DNA of 64,000 bases. Origin: UBA7332 sp051657165 (GTDB taxonomy: Bacteria; Bacteroidota; Bacteroidia; Bacteroidales; UBA7332). Location: positions 62,001 through 126,000 of the forward strand of contig JBOFKD010000297.1 of assembly GCA_051657165.1 (NCBI GenBank), given 5' to 3'. The position numbers were made by a program, and so were the translations under genes. The notes under the pieces were generated by a model. The model saw only the letters and a program-made list of their open reading frames with translations. It was not told the origin of the DNA and ran no database searches. Shown here one piece after another: positions 36,307 through 45,454 of this stretch (position 1 is the first letter of the stretch; each line of letters begins with the position of its first letter).

Positions 36307-36762
36307 ATGGAACAATTAAAAGTCGGAGATAAAGCGCCTCTGTTTAATGGTATAGATCAGAATAACCAACCTATTTCATTAAGTGCATATGCAGGAAAGA
36401 AAGTAGTATTATATTTCTACCCGAAAGATAACACACCCGGATGCACTGCTGAAGCTTGCGATTTAAGAGATAATTACGAACGCTTCCTCAATGAAGGATA
36501 TATTGTTATCGGTGTAAGCGCCGATTCAGTTGCATCACATAAGAAATTTGCAGATAAATATGAATTGCCATTTCCTCTTATCTCAGATCCTGACCGAAAC
36601 ATTTTATTAGCTTATAATGCCTTTGGAGAAAAGAAGTTATACGGAAAAGTTTCGATGGGTATACTAAGAAAGACTTTTATTATTGACGAGAACGGTATTA
36701 TCACTGATATTATCGAGAAAGTCAAAACAAAGGAACATGCAAAACAGATTTTAGGAGAATAA
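36307..36762 (+). CDS. bcp: Peroxiredoxin, Bcp/PrxQ family (cytosolic)
   Basis: This 151-residue thioredoxin-fold peroxidase reduces hydroperoxides. The active site FYPKDNTPGCTAEAC has peroxidatic Cys46 and a resolving cysteine five residues on, Cys51, the alpha-helix type of PrxQ. There is no signal peptide, so it acts in the cytosol. A second, exported paralogue follows 78 bases downstream. The promoter above is good and a hairpin lies between the two genes. Confidence 0.95.
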   Translation: MEQLKVGDKAPLFNGIDQNNQPISLSAYAGKKVVLYFYPKDNTPGCTAEACDLRDNYERFLNEGYIVIGVSADSVASHKKFADKYELPFPLISDPDRNILLAYNAFGEKKLYGKVSMGILRKTFIIDENGIITDIIEKVKTKEHAKQILGE

Positions 36763-36768
36763 ATTATT

Positions 36769-36802
36769 AAGGTGATGACATTCATATTGTTATCACCTTT
36801 TG
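36769..36802 (+). terminator. Terminator between the two bcp genes
   Basis: AAGGTGAT and ATCACCTT arms with further partial pairing are followed by TTTTG. It is medium in strength, so it may only attenuate. Confidence 0.65.
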
Positions 36803-36840
36803 TGTAATAAAATGCGTTAACCAATAAACCTTTAGCCCTT

Positions 36841-37323
36841 ATGAAAAAAGTAATGACATCTTTATTGGTACTGTTAGGTATCACGTCTATGGCAGCACAG
36901 GTTAAAGTAGGTGATAAAGCACCTGCATTCCGAGGCGAAGATCAGAATGGACGATTAATTGACTCAAAAATGTTAAACGGAAAAAAGTATGTTCTTTATT
37001 TTTATCCGAAAGACAACACTCCGGGATGTACAAGTCAGGCATGTAGTTTCAGAGATAATTTTAAAGAACTAAAGGATCAGGGTTTTACAATCATTGGAGT
37101 AAGTGCTGACAATAAAAAATCCCACGCAAAATTCTCTAGCGAGTATAACCTGCCATTTCCGATAATTGCAGATACAGCCAAGAGTATTATCGAAGCATAT
37201 GGTGTTAATGGAATCATTACTAAACGCAAAACATTTGTCGTCAATGAAAAAGGTGTAGTAACCGAAGTCATTGAAGGAGTTAACGCTAAAGAACATCCAT
37301 TGAAAGTCCTGAATAAGAAATAG
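36841..37323 (+). CDS. Peroxiredoxin, Bcp/PrxQ family (exported)
   Basis: The 160-residue paralogue of the preceding gene carries an N-terminal signal peptide (MKKVMTSLLVLLGITSMAAQ) that predicts cleavage near residue 19-20. The same active site follows, with peroxidatic Cys63 and resolving Cys68 in NTPGCTSQAC. The mature part parallels the cytosolic copy (VKVGDKAP then DQN). It would detoxify peroxides in the periplasm and needs a periplasmic reductant not seen in the window. Confidence 0.93.
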   Translation: MKKVMTSLLVLLGITSMAAQVKVGDKAPAFRGEDQNGRLIDSKMLNGKKYVLYFYPKDNTPGCTSQACSFRDNFKELKDQGFTIIGVSADNKKSHAKFSSEYNLPFPIIADTAKSIIEAYGVNGIITKRKTFVVNEKGVVTEVIEGVNAKEHPLKVLNKK

Positions 37324-37333
37324 TATAAAAAAC

Positions 37334-37378
37334 AAAGGCTTCATTGACTTAAAATATCAATGAAGCCTTTATTTTTTT
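37334..37378. terminator. Bidirectional terminator after the exported bcp
   Basis: AAAGGCTTCATTGA and TCAATGAAGCCTTT, a 14-bp stem with 9-base loop, then seven T. The A-rich left side suits the convergent small gene too. Confidence 0.93.
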
Positions 37379-37387
37379 ATCTCAATC

Positions 37388-37720
37388 CTACCAACAATTC
37401 CAGTAAGGCATGGATACAGCACCAACAAATAATATTGACACGATATAACCTAAAATAGAAAGTGCAGCCAGCACAATACCTATAATACACATGACACGTC
37501 CGGCATTCAATGATGCATACCCCGTATATGACGCCGGATTTAGCCGATAGAGGTTAACACTCTTTCCGGAAATAATAAGTCCTATTATACCACAAACAAG
37601 CCCTACAAAAAAACATCCGAACACAAGCGAACAAATCCCGAGAACCAAAGTAGCCGTAGCGTTAGGCAATTGCTGAAGAGGCATCATTGGTTGAGGATTA
37701 TTTTGATTATCCTGTTCCAT
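37388..37720 (-). CDS. Small DUF4190-like membrane protein
   Basis: The 110-residue protein has a polar, Pro/Gln/Asn-rich N-terminus (1-20) and two hydrophobic segments (about 24-50 and 74-100). The first contains LVLGICSLVFGCFFVGLVCGIIGLI, typical of DUF4190 and related CCC-motif proteins. A loop with YTGYASLNAGRVMCIIGI lies between. The function of the family is unknown to me. It is monocistronic and convergent with the exported bcp. Confidence 0.75.
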   Translation of the reverse strand: MEQDNQNNPQPMMPLQQLPNATATLVLGICSLVFGCFFVGLVCGIIGLIISGKSVNLYRLNPASYTGYASLNAGRVMCIIGIVLAALSILGYIVSILFVGAVSMPYWNCW

Positions 37721-37869
37721 AATACATTTATTTATAAGATTTCAGTTCATAAGCGTCTTATTGAGACCATCTTGACTTTCAGAAAAGCAGAGACAATCTC
37801 ATTAATAAAACAGTACAGATGCAAAAATGTTTTGAACAACAGGAGATAACAATTTGGTACGCAAACAAA

Positions 37870-37895
37870 AAAAGGCCTCCTTTTCAGGAGACCTT
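37870..37895 (-). terminator. Terminator of the fumarate reductase operon
   Basis: AAAGG-CTCCT and AGGAG-CCTTT arms with one internal mismatch are followed by a T-run on the minus strand. Confidence 0.8.
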
Positions 37896-37918
37896 TCTAT
37901 ATAAAAGATTTATGTGGA

Positions 37919-38674
37919 TCAATCTTTTAGTTTCGCGCAAATAAACTCACGATTCAAACGTGCGATATTTGTGATTGAAACGTTTTTAGGACATTCAGCT
38001 TCACAAGCACCTGTATTAGTACAGTTACCGAAACCTAGCTCATCCATACGCGCAACCATTGCTTTTGCACGACGTGAAGCTTCAATACGTCCTTGAGGAA
38101 GAAGTGCAAGCTGACTAACTTTTGCAGAAACGAACAACATAGCCGATCCGTTTTTACAAGCTGCAACACAAGCACCACAACCAATACATGAAGCTGAATC
38201 CATAGCTTCATCAGCATCAATTTTAGAAATACCGATAGCATTAGCATCAGGTACACCTCCTGTATTTACAGAAACATATCCTCCTGACTGCATGATTTTT
38301 TCGAAAGCCTGACGATCAACCATCAAGTCACGGATAACTGGAAAACCAGCTGAGCGCCATGGTTCGATAGTAATTGTTTCGCCATCTTTGAAACGACGCA
38401 TGTGCAGCTGACATGTTGTAACCGAATCATCCGGTCCGTGAGGGTGTCCGTTAATATATAATGAACATGCACCACAAATACCTTCGCGACAGTCATGATC
38501 AAACACTACCGGCTCTTCACCTTTGCTTACTAAAGATTCATTCAAAATGTCAAGCATTTCAAGGAATGAACTATCAGTAGAAATGTTATCTAATTTATAA
38601 GTCTGAAAAGCACCTTTCTCTTTCGGACCTCTTTGTCTCCAAATCTTTAGAGTTATATTAATTGTCTTATCCAT
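37919..38674 (-). CDS. frdB: Fumarate reductase / succinate dehydrogenase iron-sulfur subunit
   Basis: The 251-residue electron-transfer subunit has the three expected clusters. Cys62, Cys67, Cys70 and Cys88 fit the [2Fe-2S] site (CREGICGAC). Cys163, Cys166, Cys169 and Cys173 start the [4Fe-4S] set, and Cys218, Cys224 and Cys228 complete the [4Fe-4S]/[3Fe-4S] pattern. It passes electrons from the cytochrome b subunit to the flavoprotein. It is the last gene of a three-gene operon, 32 bases after frdA. In anaerobic Bacteroidales the enzyme usually reduces fumarate; this direction is inferred. Confidence 0.95.
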   Translation of the reverse strand: MDKTINITLKIWRQRGPKEKGAFQTYKLDNISTDSSFLEMLDILNESLVSKGEEPVVFDHDCREGICGACSLYINGHPHGPDDSVTTCQLHMRRFKDGETITIEPWRSAGFPVIRDLMVDRQAFEKIMQSGGYVSVNTGGVPDANAIGISKIDADEAMDSASCIGCGACVAACKNGSAMLFVSAKVSQLALLPQGRIEASRRAKAMVARMDELGFGNCTNTGACEAECPKNVSITNIARLNREFICAKLKD

Positions 38675-38706
38675 AAGAATCTTCTTTTTTCCTTTGTGTT
38701 GAAAAA

Positions 38707-40650
38707 TTACGCTTTGTAGTTACGTTGCTGACGTACAATAAATTCATAGTCAAGAGGTTCTTTAACCAATTCTGGTTCCTGACCATCACCTTTGTATTTC
38801 CAGCAAGACACATACGAGAACTTATCATCCTGACGAAGAGCTTCTCCTTCTTCTGTCTGATATTCTTCGCGGAAGTGACCACCACAAGACTCTTCACGAT
38901 CCAGTGCATCAAGAGCCATAAGCTCACCGATTTCAATAAAGTCAGCCACACGAAGTGCTTTTTCTAGTTCAGTATTCATATCTGCACCTGAACCCGGAAT
39001 AAACACATTTGACCAAAACTCTTTCTTAACGGCTTTCAATCTTTCAATCGCAGTTTTAAGACCTTCTGCATTACGTCCCATACCTACGAAATCCCACATA
39101 ATCAAACCAAGTTCTTTGTGGATTGAATCAACTGTACGTTTTCCTTTAACAGCCATCAGCTTATTGATACGATCCTGGATTTCTTTCTCTGCAGCATTAA
39201 ATTCAGGAAGCTCAGTACTGAAACGAGGAACACGAATCTGATCTGCAAGATAGTTCTGAATTGTGTAAGGAAGAACGAAGTATCCGTCTGCCAAACCTTG
39301 CATCAAAGCAGAAGCTCCAAGACGGTTAGCACCGTGATCAGAGAAGTTAGCTTCACCAATCGCGAACAAACCAGGAACAGTTGTTTGTAATTCATAATCA
39401 ACCCATGTACCACCCATTGTATAGTGAATAGCAGGATAGATCATCATTGGAGTTTCGTATGGATTATCATCAACGATTTTTTCGTACATCTGGAATAAGT
39501 TACCATAACGAGCTCTAACTACGTCTTCACCTAAACGGTTGATCGCATCAGAGAAGTCCAGGTAAACAGCCAAACCTGTATTACCAACACCGAAACCTGC
39601 ATCACAACGCTCTTTCGCAGCACGCGAAGCAACGTCACGAGGAACAAGGTTACCGAATGCAGGATAACGACGCTCCAAATAGTAGTCACGATCTTCTTCT
39701 TTGATCGCGGTTGGTTTCAATGTACCTTTACGGATAGCTTCAGCATCTTCTTTCTTTTTAGGAACCCAGATACGTCCGTCATTACGTAATGATTCAGACA
39801 TCAATGTCAGTTTTGACTGGAATTCTCCGTGTACAGGAATACAAGTCGGGTGAATTTGCGCCATACATGGGTTTGCAAAATATGCACCTTTCTTGTAACA
39901 CTGCCATGCAGCCGAACCATTACAGTTCATTGCATTTGTTGATAAGAAGAATGTGTTACCATATCCACCTGTTGCGATAACTACTGCATGAGCAGCAAAA
40001 CGCTCCAGTTTACCTGTAACCAGGTTACGAGCGATAATACCGCGTGCACGACCATCGATCACTACCAGGTCAACCATCTCGTAACGAGTATATAATTTTA
40101 CAGTTTTTTTCTCAACCTGACGGCTCAAAGCAGAGTAAGCACCTAAAAGAAGCTGCTGACCTGTCTGACCTTTAGCGTAGAATGTACGAGAAACCTGAGC
40201 ACCACCGAAAGAACGGTTATCCAAAAGTCCACCGTACTCACGAGCGAAAGGAACACCCTGAGCCACACACTGGTCGATGATATCGTTTGATACCTCAGCC
40301 AAACGATAAACGTTAGCCTCACGAGCACGATAGTCACCACCTTTGATTGTATCATAGAACAGACGATAAACGCTGTCACCATCATTCTGATAGTTTTTAG
40401 CAGCATTAATACCCCCTTGTGCAGCGATAGAGTGCGCACGGCGAGGAGAGTCTGAGATACAGAAGTTCATTACGTTGAATCCTAGTTCTCCAAGAGAAGC
40501 AGCAGCAGAAGCTCCTGCAAGACCAGTACCTACAACGATAATATCTAAACGACGTTTATTTGCCGGATTCACCAATTTTTGGTGAGATTTATAATAGCTC
40601 CACTTTTCAGCCAAAGGACCTTGAGGGATTTTAGCATCTAACATAGTCAT
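38707..40650 (-). CDS. frdA: Fumarate reductase / succinate dehydrogenase flavoprotein subunit
   Basis: The 647-residue catalytic subunit has the N-terminal FAD fold (IIVVGTGLAGASAAASL) and the flavin-histidine region (RRAHSIAAQGGINAAKN). The active-site segment HPTCIPVHGEF and the catalytic arginine area (FGNLVPRDVASRA) are also present, and HYTMGG and GANRLGASAL complete the family pattern. Length suits the Bacteroidales/epsilonproteobacterial type. A second ATG at codon 3 (MLDAKIPQ) is a possible start. It sits between the cytochrome b and iron-sulfur genes. Confidence 0.96.
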   Translation of the reverse strand: MTMLDAKIPQGPLAEKWSYYKSHQKLVNPANKRRLDIIVVGTGLAGASAAASLGELGFNVMNFCISDSPRRAHSIAAQGGINAAKNYQNDGDSVYRLFYDTIKGGDYRAREANVYRLAEVSNDIIDQCVAQGVPFAREYGGLLDNRSFGGAQVSRTFYAKGQTGQQLLLGAYSALSRQVEKKTVKLYTRYEMVDLVVIDGRARGIIARNLVTGKLERFAAHAVVIATGGYGNTFFLSTNAMNCNGSAAWQCYKKGAYFANPCMAQIHPTCIPVHGEFQSKLTLMSESLRNDGRIWVPKKKEDAEAIRKGTLKPTAIKEEDRDYYLERRYPAFGNLVPRDVASRAAKERCDAGFGVGNTGLAVYLDFSDAINRLGEDVVRARYGNLFQMYEKIVDDNPYETPMMIYPAIHYTMGGTWVDYELQTTVPGLFAIGEANFSDHGANRLGASALMQGLADGYFVLPYTIQNYLADQIRVPRFSTELPEFNAAEKEIQDRINKLMAVKGKRTVDSIHKELGLIMWDFVGMGRNAEGLKTAIERLKAVKKEFWSNVFIPGSGADMNTELEKALRVADFIEIGELMALDALDREESCGGHFREEYQTEEGEALRQDDKFSYVSCWKYKGDGQEPELVKEPLDYEFIVRQQRNYKA

Positions 40651-40710
40651 AATAATTTCTGATTGTTACTTATTTCTAAATGTTTTACTTCAATGATTTC
40701 AGGCCTGTAA

Positions 40711-41391
40711 TTACTGACCGAAACCGAATAAGAAGAATAAAGGAATGATAGTGAAACCTACTGCGATAAGAGTAGCTAATACACTACCTAGTGCTTTCCA
40801 GCGAGGCATCCAGTTGTGATTGTTCAATCCCATAGACTGGAATGCACTCCAGAAACCATGAGTAAGGTGGAACCACAATGCCCAAATCCAGATAATGTAA
40901 ATCACAACATAAGCAGGATTTGTAAACAAGTTAACAGCTAACTGATATGCATTTGCATCCGGTGTACCACCGATAAAATGTTGCAACTGCATCTTAGCCC
41001 AGAAATGAACCAGGTGAAGACCTAAAAATCCAAGGACAATGATACCTAAAACGAACATGTTTTTAGATGCCCAAGAGATGTTTGTTTTGCTTGACGATGC
41101 ATAACGGTCGTTACCACGAGCTTTTCTATTCTGAGCAGTCAGAATAAAAGCATAAACGATATGCACGATGAAACCTAATGCCAGAACCGGAACCATAACC
41201 ATGATTAAAGGGTTAGTGTCCATGAAGTGACAAACTACATTGTAAGGAATCTCTTCCACAGAAGTAGCACCACCTGTTCCCGCTAATAATGCAAGGTTAG
41301 CAGATAAGTGTACGATTAGGAACGAGATTAGAAAAAGTCCCGATAAACTCATGATGAGTTTTCGTCCAATTGAACTATTAAAAATCCACAT
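40711..41391 (-). CDS. frdC: Fumarate reductase / succinate dehydrogenase cytochrome b subunit
   Basis: The 226-residue membrane anchor has five hydrophobic segments (about 12-36, 60-86, 108-130, 155-178 and 200-222). Histidines in LIVHLSAN, VCHFMD, LHLVHFWAK and HLTHGFWSA would bind the two hemes of a di-heme b-type subunit, as in Wolinella-type enzymes. It takes electrons from menaquinol. It is the first gene of the frdCAB operon. A possible TAATTTTG -7 element is at 41498-41505 (minus). Confidence 0.94.
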   Translation of the reverse strand: MWIFNSSIGRKLIMSLSGLFLISFLIVHLSANLALLAGTGGATSVEEIPYNVVCHFMDTNPLIMVMVPVLALGFIVHIVYAFILTAQNRKARGNDRYASSSKTNISWASKNMFVLGIIVLGFLGLHLVHFWAKMQLQHFIGGTPDANAYQLAVNLFTNPAYVVIYIIWIWALWFHLTHGFWSAFQSMGLNNHNWMPRWKALGSVLATLIAVGFTIIPLFFLFGFGQ

Positions 41392-41662
41392 AAAAAATAA
41401 AATTAAATGTTACTATTTAGGTTTTGTTTCTATTCTCAATTGTCTCTTCAAATATCCTCTATTTCTGCCGAAATATTGACAAGCCTATTAAAGTGGGCAA
41501 AATTAGACTATTTAGAAGACTTAACCATAGAAATAAATCAAAAAGTTTTGAGTAAATACGCTCAAATACAAACGAAAATAAAATAAGAGTCAATAAACAC
41601 CTTCATTTGCAAACTCAAGATTACAAAAAGCTTACATCCGATTGGATTTATAGAAAGAATCA

Positions 41663-41693
41663 TTTGAATTCTCATTTATAGAATTTACCTTTG
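41663..41693 (+). promoter_or_regulatory. Consensus promoter upstream of the SulP gene
   Basis: TTTG at 41663-41666, a 19-base spacer and TACCTTTG at 41686-41693, a perfect match to TTTG-N19-TAnnTTTG. The ATG is about 150 bases downstream, so the leader is long. Confidence 0.88.
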
Positions 41694-41793
41694 CGGCTCC
41701 AAAAAAGAATAGATTACCGGCTCCTGAATATATCATTTTCCCGGTATATATAATAATGTATAGAATTTATCTTTAGTCAAACCTTTATGACCT

Positions 41794-41819
41794 ATGAGAA
41801 GTTGTTGATTTCTTCTCAT
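41794..41819 (+). promoter_or_regulatory. Leader hairpin of the SulP gene
   Basis: ATGAGAAG, a 10-base loop and CTTCTCAT form an 8-bp stem about 28 bases before the start codon. It is within the predicted 150-base leader. Confidence 0.5.
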
Positions 41820-41847
41820 TTCTCATCTAATTAATTTGTATTGTTTT

Positions 41848-43554
41848 ATGAAAAAGTGGGCAAAGAGTGTTTTTCGTCCAGTCATTTTCTCGTCTTTGAA
41901 AGACTATTCGTCAGGTCAGTTTAAGAAGGATCTTATCTCAGGTCTCATCGTTGGTGTTGTAGCACTACCGTTAGGGCTTGCTTTTGCCATCGCTTCAGGA
42001 GTTGCACCGGAGAAGGGATTGGTAACAGCTGTAATAGCCGGTTTGGTTGGTGGACTATGCGGTGGAAGTAAAGTATTAATAAGTGGTCCTACCGGAGCAT
42101 TTGTCCTTATAACATCTGCAATCATCAATAAGCACGGACTGGAAGGGCTGGCCTTTTCCACCTTTCTTGCCGGACTGATTCTCATCACATTGGGTGTTTT
42201 AAAGCTTGGTAAAGTAATTAAGTTCATCCCCTACCCTATTGTTATCGGATTCAATGCCGGCATCGCTCTTTCGATCTTTACTTCGCAGGTAAAAGAGTTT
42301 CTGGGCTTAACTATAGATACAAACCCTCAAAACTTTATTGCACGGTGGATTGCCGTTTTTGAAAACATAGATACATTTAATCTATGGGCAATCGGATTAG
42401 GGCTTCTCACAATTATCATCATTATTCTCACGCCTAAGATATCACCGAAAATACCGGGATTCCTTGCTGCTATCGTCATTATAGCCGGAATAGCGTATGT
42501 CTTACGAAATCAGTTAGGAATAACTGAAATACGTACAATTGCGGACTGTTATCTGATTGACGATCGTTTTCCGATGCCACAAAACATTGACTTTCGTTTT
42601 GATGCAATAAAGGACTATCTATCGTCAGCAATTACTATTGCTATCATGGGTGCAATTGTCAGTCTTATTACGGCCACTGTTGCAGACGGAGCGATCAGCG
42701 AGAAGCAAGACCCGAATACTGAGCTTATCGGACAAGGACTTACGAATCTTGTGATCCCAATATTTGGGGGAATTCCTTCAACAGGAGCAATTGCCCGTAC
42801 GATGACCAGTGTCAACAATGGAGGACGTACCCCTGTGGTAAGTTTAGTTCATGCTCTTGTTGTTCTGATTATTCTTTTGTGCCTCGGATCTCTTTCCCGC
42901 TTTATCCCAACAGCCTGTCTGGCGGGAATGCTCGTTGTTGCATCCTATAACATGAGTGGATGGAGATCTATCAGAGGGTTATACAAAGGTCCTAAATCGG
43001 ACTTTCTGGTAATGCTTACAACTCTTTCACTAACTGTTTTATTTGATTTAAGTATTGCCATTGAGGTTGGTCTTCTGTTAGCTGTATTTTTATTTATGAA
43101 GCGCGTTCAGGATACATCCAGCATATCTATAGCAACAGAGTCTATCGATCCGTCCGAAGGAACAGATCTGGACATAAAAGAGAAACTGATTATTCCTAAA
43201 AAAGTAGAGGTGTATGAAATTGACGGACCGTTCTTCTTTGGTATAGCCAATAAGTTCGATGAACAAATGAGTGTTATTGGTGTAAAACCTAGAATTCGCA
43301 TTATCAGAATGCGACATGTACCATTCATAGATGCAACAGGTCTTCAAAACCTGCAAACTCTGATGAGAAACTCTCATAAAGAACATATAAAGGTTCTTCT
43401 CTCTGGTGTTAATCAAAACGTTTTCTCATCGCTGTCTAAAAGCGGATTTATAAAAGAGTTTGGAGATGAGATAATATTCTGCAATATTACAGATGCACTG
43501 GATGAAGCAAACCGCTTGCTTCCATTAATCGATAAACAACAGACAAAAAAATAA
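41848..43554 (+). CDS. SulP-family anion transporter with STAS domain
   Basis: The 568-residue protein (start at MKKWAKS; four earlier codons are possible) has the SulP transmembrane domain (about 25-400). The first signature is ISGLIVGVVALPLGLAFAIASGV, followed by ISGPTGAFVLI, and GGIPSTGAIARTMTSVNNGGRTPV comes later. A cytosolic STAS domain follows (about 445-550, with RMRHVPFIDATGLQNL). The family carries sulfate, bicarbonate or dicarboxylates with Na+ or H+; the substrate is not set by sequence. It has a perfect promoter and long leader and is monocistronic. Confidence 0.92.
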   Translation: MKKWAKSVFRPVIFSSLKDYSSGQFKKDLISGLIVGVVALPLGLAFAIASGVAPEKGLVTAVIAGLVGGLCGGSKVLISGPTGAFVLITSAIINKHGLEGLAFSTFLAGLILITLGVLKLGKVIKFIPYPIVIGFNAGIALSIFTSQVKEFLGLTIDTNPQNFIARWIAVFENIDTFNLWAIGLGLLTIIIIILTPKISPKIPGFLAAIVIIAGIAYVLRNQLGITEIRTIADCYLIDDRFPMPQNIDFRFDAIKDYLSSAITIAIMGAIVSLITATVADGAISEKQDPNTELIGQGLTNLVIPIFGGIPSTGAIARTMTSVNNGGRTPVVSLVHALVVLIILLCLGSLSRFIPTACLAGMLVVASYNMSGWRSIRGLYKGPKSDFLVMLTTLSLTVLFDLSIAIEVGLLLAVFLFMKRVQDTSSISIATESIDPSEGTDLDIKEKLIIPKKVEVYEIDGPFFFGIANKFDEQMSVIGVKPRIRIIRMRHVPFIDATGLQNLQTLMRNSHKEHIKVLLSGVNQNVFSSLSKSGFIKEFGDEIIFCNITDALDEANRLLPLIDKQQTKK

Positions 43555-43574
43555 ACCTGCTGAAATTCCTCCCT

Positions 43575-43620
43575 GAGAGCCTCTGACTTGTATCATATAA
43601 TAATACATCCAGGGGCTCTC
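43575..43620 (+). terminator. Hairpin after the SulP gene
   Basis: GAGAGCCTCTG and CAGGGGCTCTC form an 11-bp stem with one mismatch and a 24-base loop that is itself partly palindromic. No T-run follows, so termination is uncertain. Confidence 0.55.
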
Positions 43621-43753
43621 ATTGTTAAAATGACAGCTTCTTAACAAATAAATATACACATTCAAACATCAAACTCTTATTATTTAACATTTTGAATTAC
43701 AAAACATGTTATACAACATATAAAAGCTATCAAAACTACCAAAGAGAAAAAAG

Positions 43754-43761
43754 TAACTTTG
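43754..43761 (+). promoter_or_regulatory. -7 element of ndk
   Basis: TAACTTTG, 42 bases before the ATG at 43804. No TTTG at the -33 position. Confidence 0.5.
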
Positions 43762-43803
43762 TAACGTTTGAAAAAAATATTTTCGCTTTTGAATTGAATA
43801 ACT

Positions 43804-44265
43804 ATGGAAAGAACACTATTACTAATTAAGCCAAGCGCAATTCAGCGTGGTTTAATCGGAGAAGTTATTAAGAGAATTGAAATGAAGGGATTGAAACTTT
43901 GCGGAATCAAAATGATGCAATTAGACGACACAATTCTTAATGAACACTATGCACATTTGTGTAACAAACCCTTCTTCCCTATCGTAAAAGATAGTATGAA
44001 GGCAACTCCGGTAATAGCTTGTTGTATCGAAGGTCTTGAAGCCGTAGCCGTTGTTCGTAACCTTACCGGTTCAACAAACGGACGCAATGCCGCTCCGGGA
44101 ACTATCCGCGGAGATTTTTCGGTAAGTGTGCTTGAAAACATCGTTCATACATCAGACTCTGTAGAAGCTGCATCAGCAGAAGTACCCCGATTCTTTAAAA
44201 GCGAAGAGCTATTTTCTTATAAGTCGGCAGCATTTGAATTTATTTATTCGCCCGACGAAATTTAA
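43804..44265 (+). CDS. ndk: Nucleoside diphosphate kinase
   Basis: The 153-residue enzyme transfers the gamma-phosphate between nucleotides through His115 (ENIVHTSDS). The N-terminal TLLLIKPSAIQRGLIGEVI and the PGTIRGDFSVSV block are standard. The usual MGATNP stretch reads LTGSTNG here, a small departure common in Bacteroidota as far as I know. It is 21 bases upstream of the M23 peptidase gene on the same strand, so co-transcription is likely. Confidence 0.96.
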   Translation: MERTLLLIKPSAIQRGLIGEVIKRIEMKGLKLCGIKMMQLDDTILNEHYAHLCNKPFFPIVKDSMKATPVIACCIEGLEAVAVVRNLTGSTNGRNAAPGTIRGDFSVSVLENIVHTSDSVEAASAEVPRFFKSEELFSYKSAAFEFIYSPDEI

Positions 44266-44286
44266 CCCAACCTCCTTAAACCGAAG

Positions 44287-45237
44287 ATGATTTTGAAAAG
44301 ACTGACAACTGTTTTGTGTAGCTGTGTATGCCTTTGTGTACTTTCAACCTTTTCGGCAAACGCTCAGCAAAAGAACACAACTTCTTCTGTCGTTCCGGCT
44401 TCTATGAAGGAACTTCTGGCAGATCAGGTGAAAATTAACAAAGAAAAATTACGACTTGACTCTCTACAGATCGAAGACGACTCTGAAGAGGAAGGCGACC
44501 TATACCCTGCCCTGAATTTATACGATGATAACTGGAATGCTACAACCGTAAACCCTTATGGCCGTAACGCTCAGATTCCGGATTCCATCAAGATTGACTG
44601 CTCAGACTGGTATATGCCATCTATGGGACATGTTACATCAAAATTCGGACCTCGCAGAAGAAGATATCATTATGGTATTGACATAAAAGTACAGGTAGGC
44701 GACCCGATTTTTGCAGCGTTCGACGGAAAAGTCCGCGTCGTATCAACGGCTCGCGGTTACGGAAAGTTCATGGTTGTAAGACATAACAACGGACTCGAAA
44801 CAGTATATGCCCATTTATCGGGTTTTGTTGCTGAAAGAGACCAGGAAGTAAAAGCAGGAGAAATGATTGCTTACGGAGGAAACACCGGACGTTCGACAGG
44901 ATCTCACCTGCATTTTGAAACTCGTCTTTTAGGTGTTCCTATCAATCCATCTGAAATTTTTGATTTCGAAAACAAGGTTGCTCACAGAGATACCTACACA
45001 TTCTACAGAAAGTCAGGACGCATGTCCACTACTCCTTATGGTGTTTCTTATGCACAATCAAAATCATCGACTACTCATAAGGAAAACAGTAGAATAGCAT
45101 ATCACAAAGTAAGATCAGGAGACACACTGGGACGTATAGCCCAAATTTATGGTGTATCGGTTTCTAAGCTATGTGAAATCAACAAAATATCAAAAACATC
45201 TACACTTCGAATAGGACAAGTTCTACGGACATCCTGA
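44287..45237 (+). CDS. Exported M23 metallopeptidase with C-terminal LysM
   Basis: The 316-residue protein has a signal peptide (about 1-26, ending SANA), a linker with acidic runs and a LytM/M23 domain (about 113-225). Zinc ligands His128 and Asp132 (HYGID) and His209 (HLHFE, with His207) are in place. A LysM domain (about 270-315, VRSGDTLGRIAQIYGVSVSKL) ends the protein. With all zinc ligands intact it is probably an active peptidoglycan endopeptidase rather than an EnvC-like activator. It lies downstream of ndk and ends in a terminator. Confidence 0.92.
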   Translation: MILKRLTTVLCSCVCLCVLSTFSANAQQKNTTSSVVPASMKELLADQVKINKEKLRLDSLQIEDDSEEEGDLYPALNLYDDNWNATTVNPYGRNAQIPDSIKIDCSDWYMPSMGHVTSKFGPRRRRYHYGIDIKVQVGDPIFAAFDGKVRVVSTARGYGKFMVVRHNNGLETVYAHLSGFVAERDQEVKAGEMIAYGGNTGRSTGSHLHFETRLLGVPINPSEIFDFENKVAHRDTYTFYRKSGRMSTTPYGVSYAQSKSSTTHKENSRIAYHKVRSGDTLGRIAQIYGVSVSKLCEINKISKTSTLRIGQVLRTS

Positions 45238-45258
45238 GACAGAAGAGCAAAAGATAAT

Positions 45259-45300
45259 AGAAGGCAAGGCTAAAGATTCACACTCTACGCTTTGCCTTCT
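45259..45300 (+). terminator. Terminator after the M23 peptidase gene
   Basis: AGAAGGCAA and TTGCCTTCT arms, extended by a short GGC/GCT near-match, with a loop of about 18 bases and a TTCGCTTT tail. Confidence 0.7.
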
Positions 45301-45373
45301 TCGCTTTAAAACCACTCAGAGTTATATATCTGCATAAATTTAATACTTTGAGAGGCTTAGAAGCTCTTACAAA

Positions 45374-45404
45374 GTTGCGAACTCATAATACTTTTCTAAT
45401 TTTG
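45374..45404 (+). promoter_or_regulatory. Promoter of the DUF2723 gene
   Basis: GTTG at 45374-45377, a 19-base spacer and TAATTTTG at 45397-45404; the ATG is about 50 bases further. Confidence 0.78.
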
Positions 45405-45454
45405 CAACTCAATCTGAAAATAAAACACGAAAAAAAATAGAAAACAAAAACACA

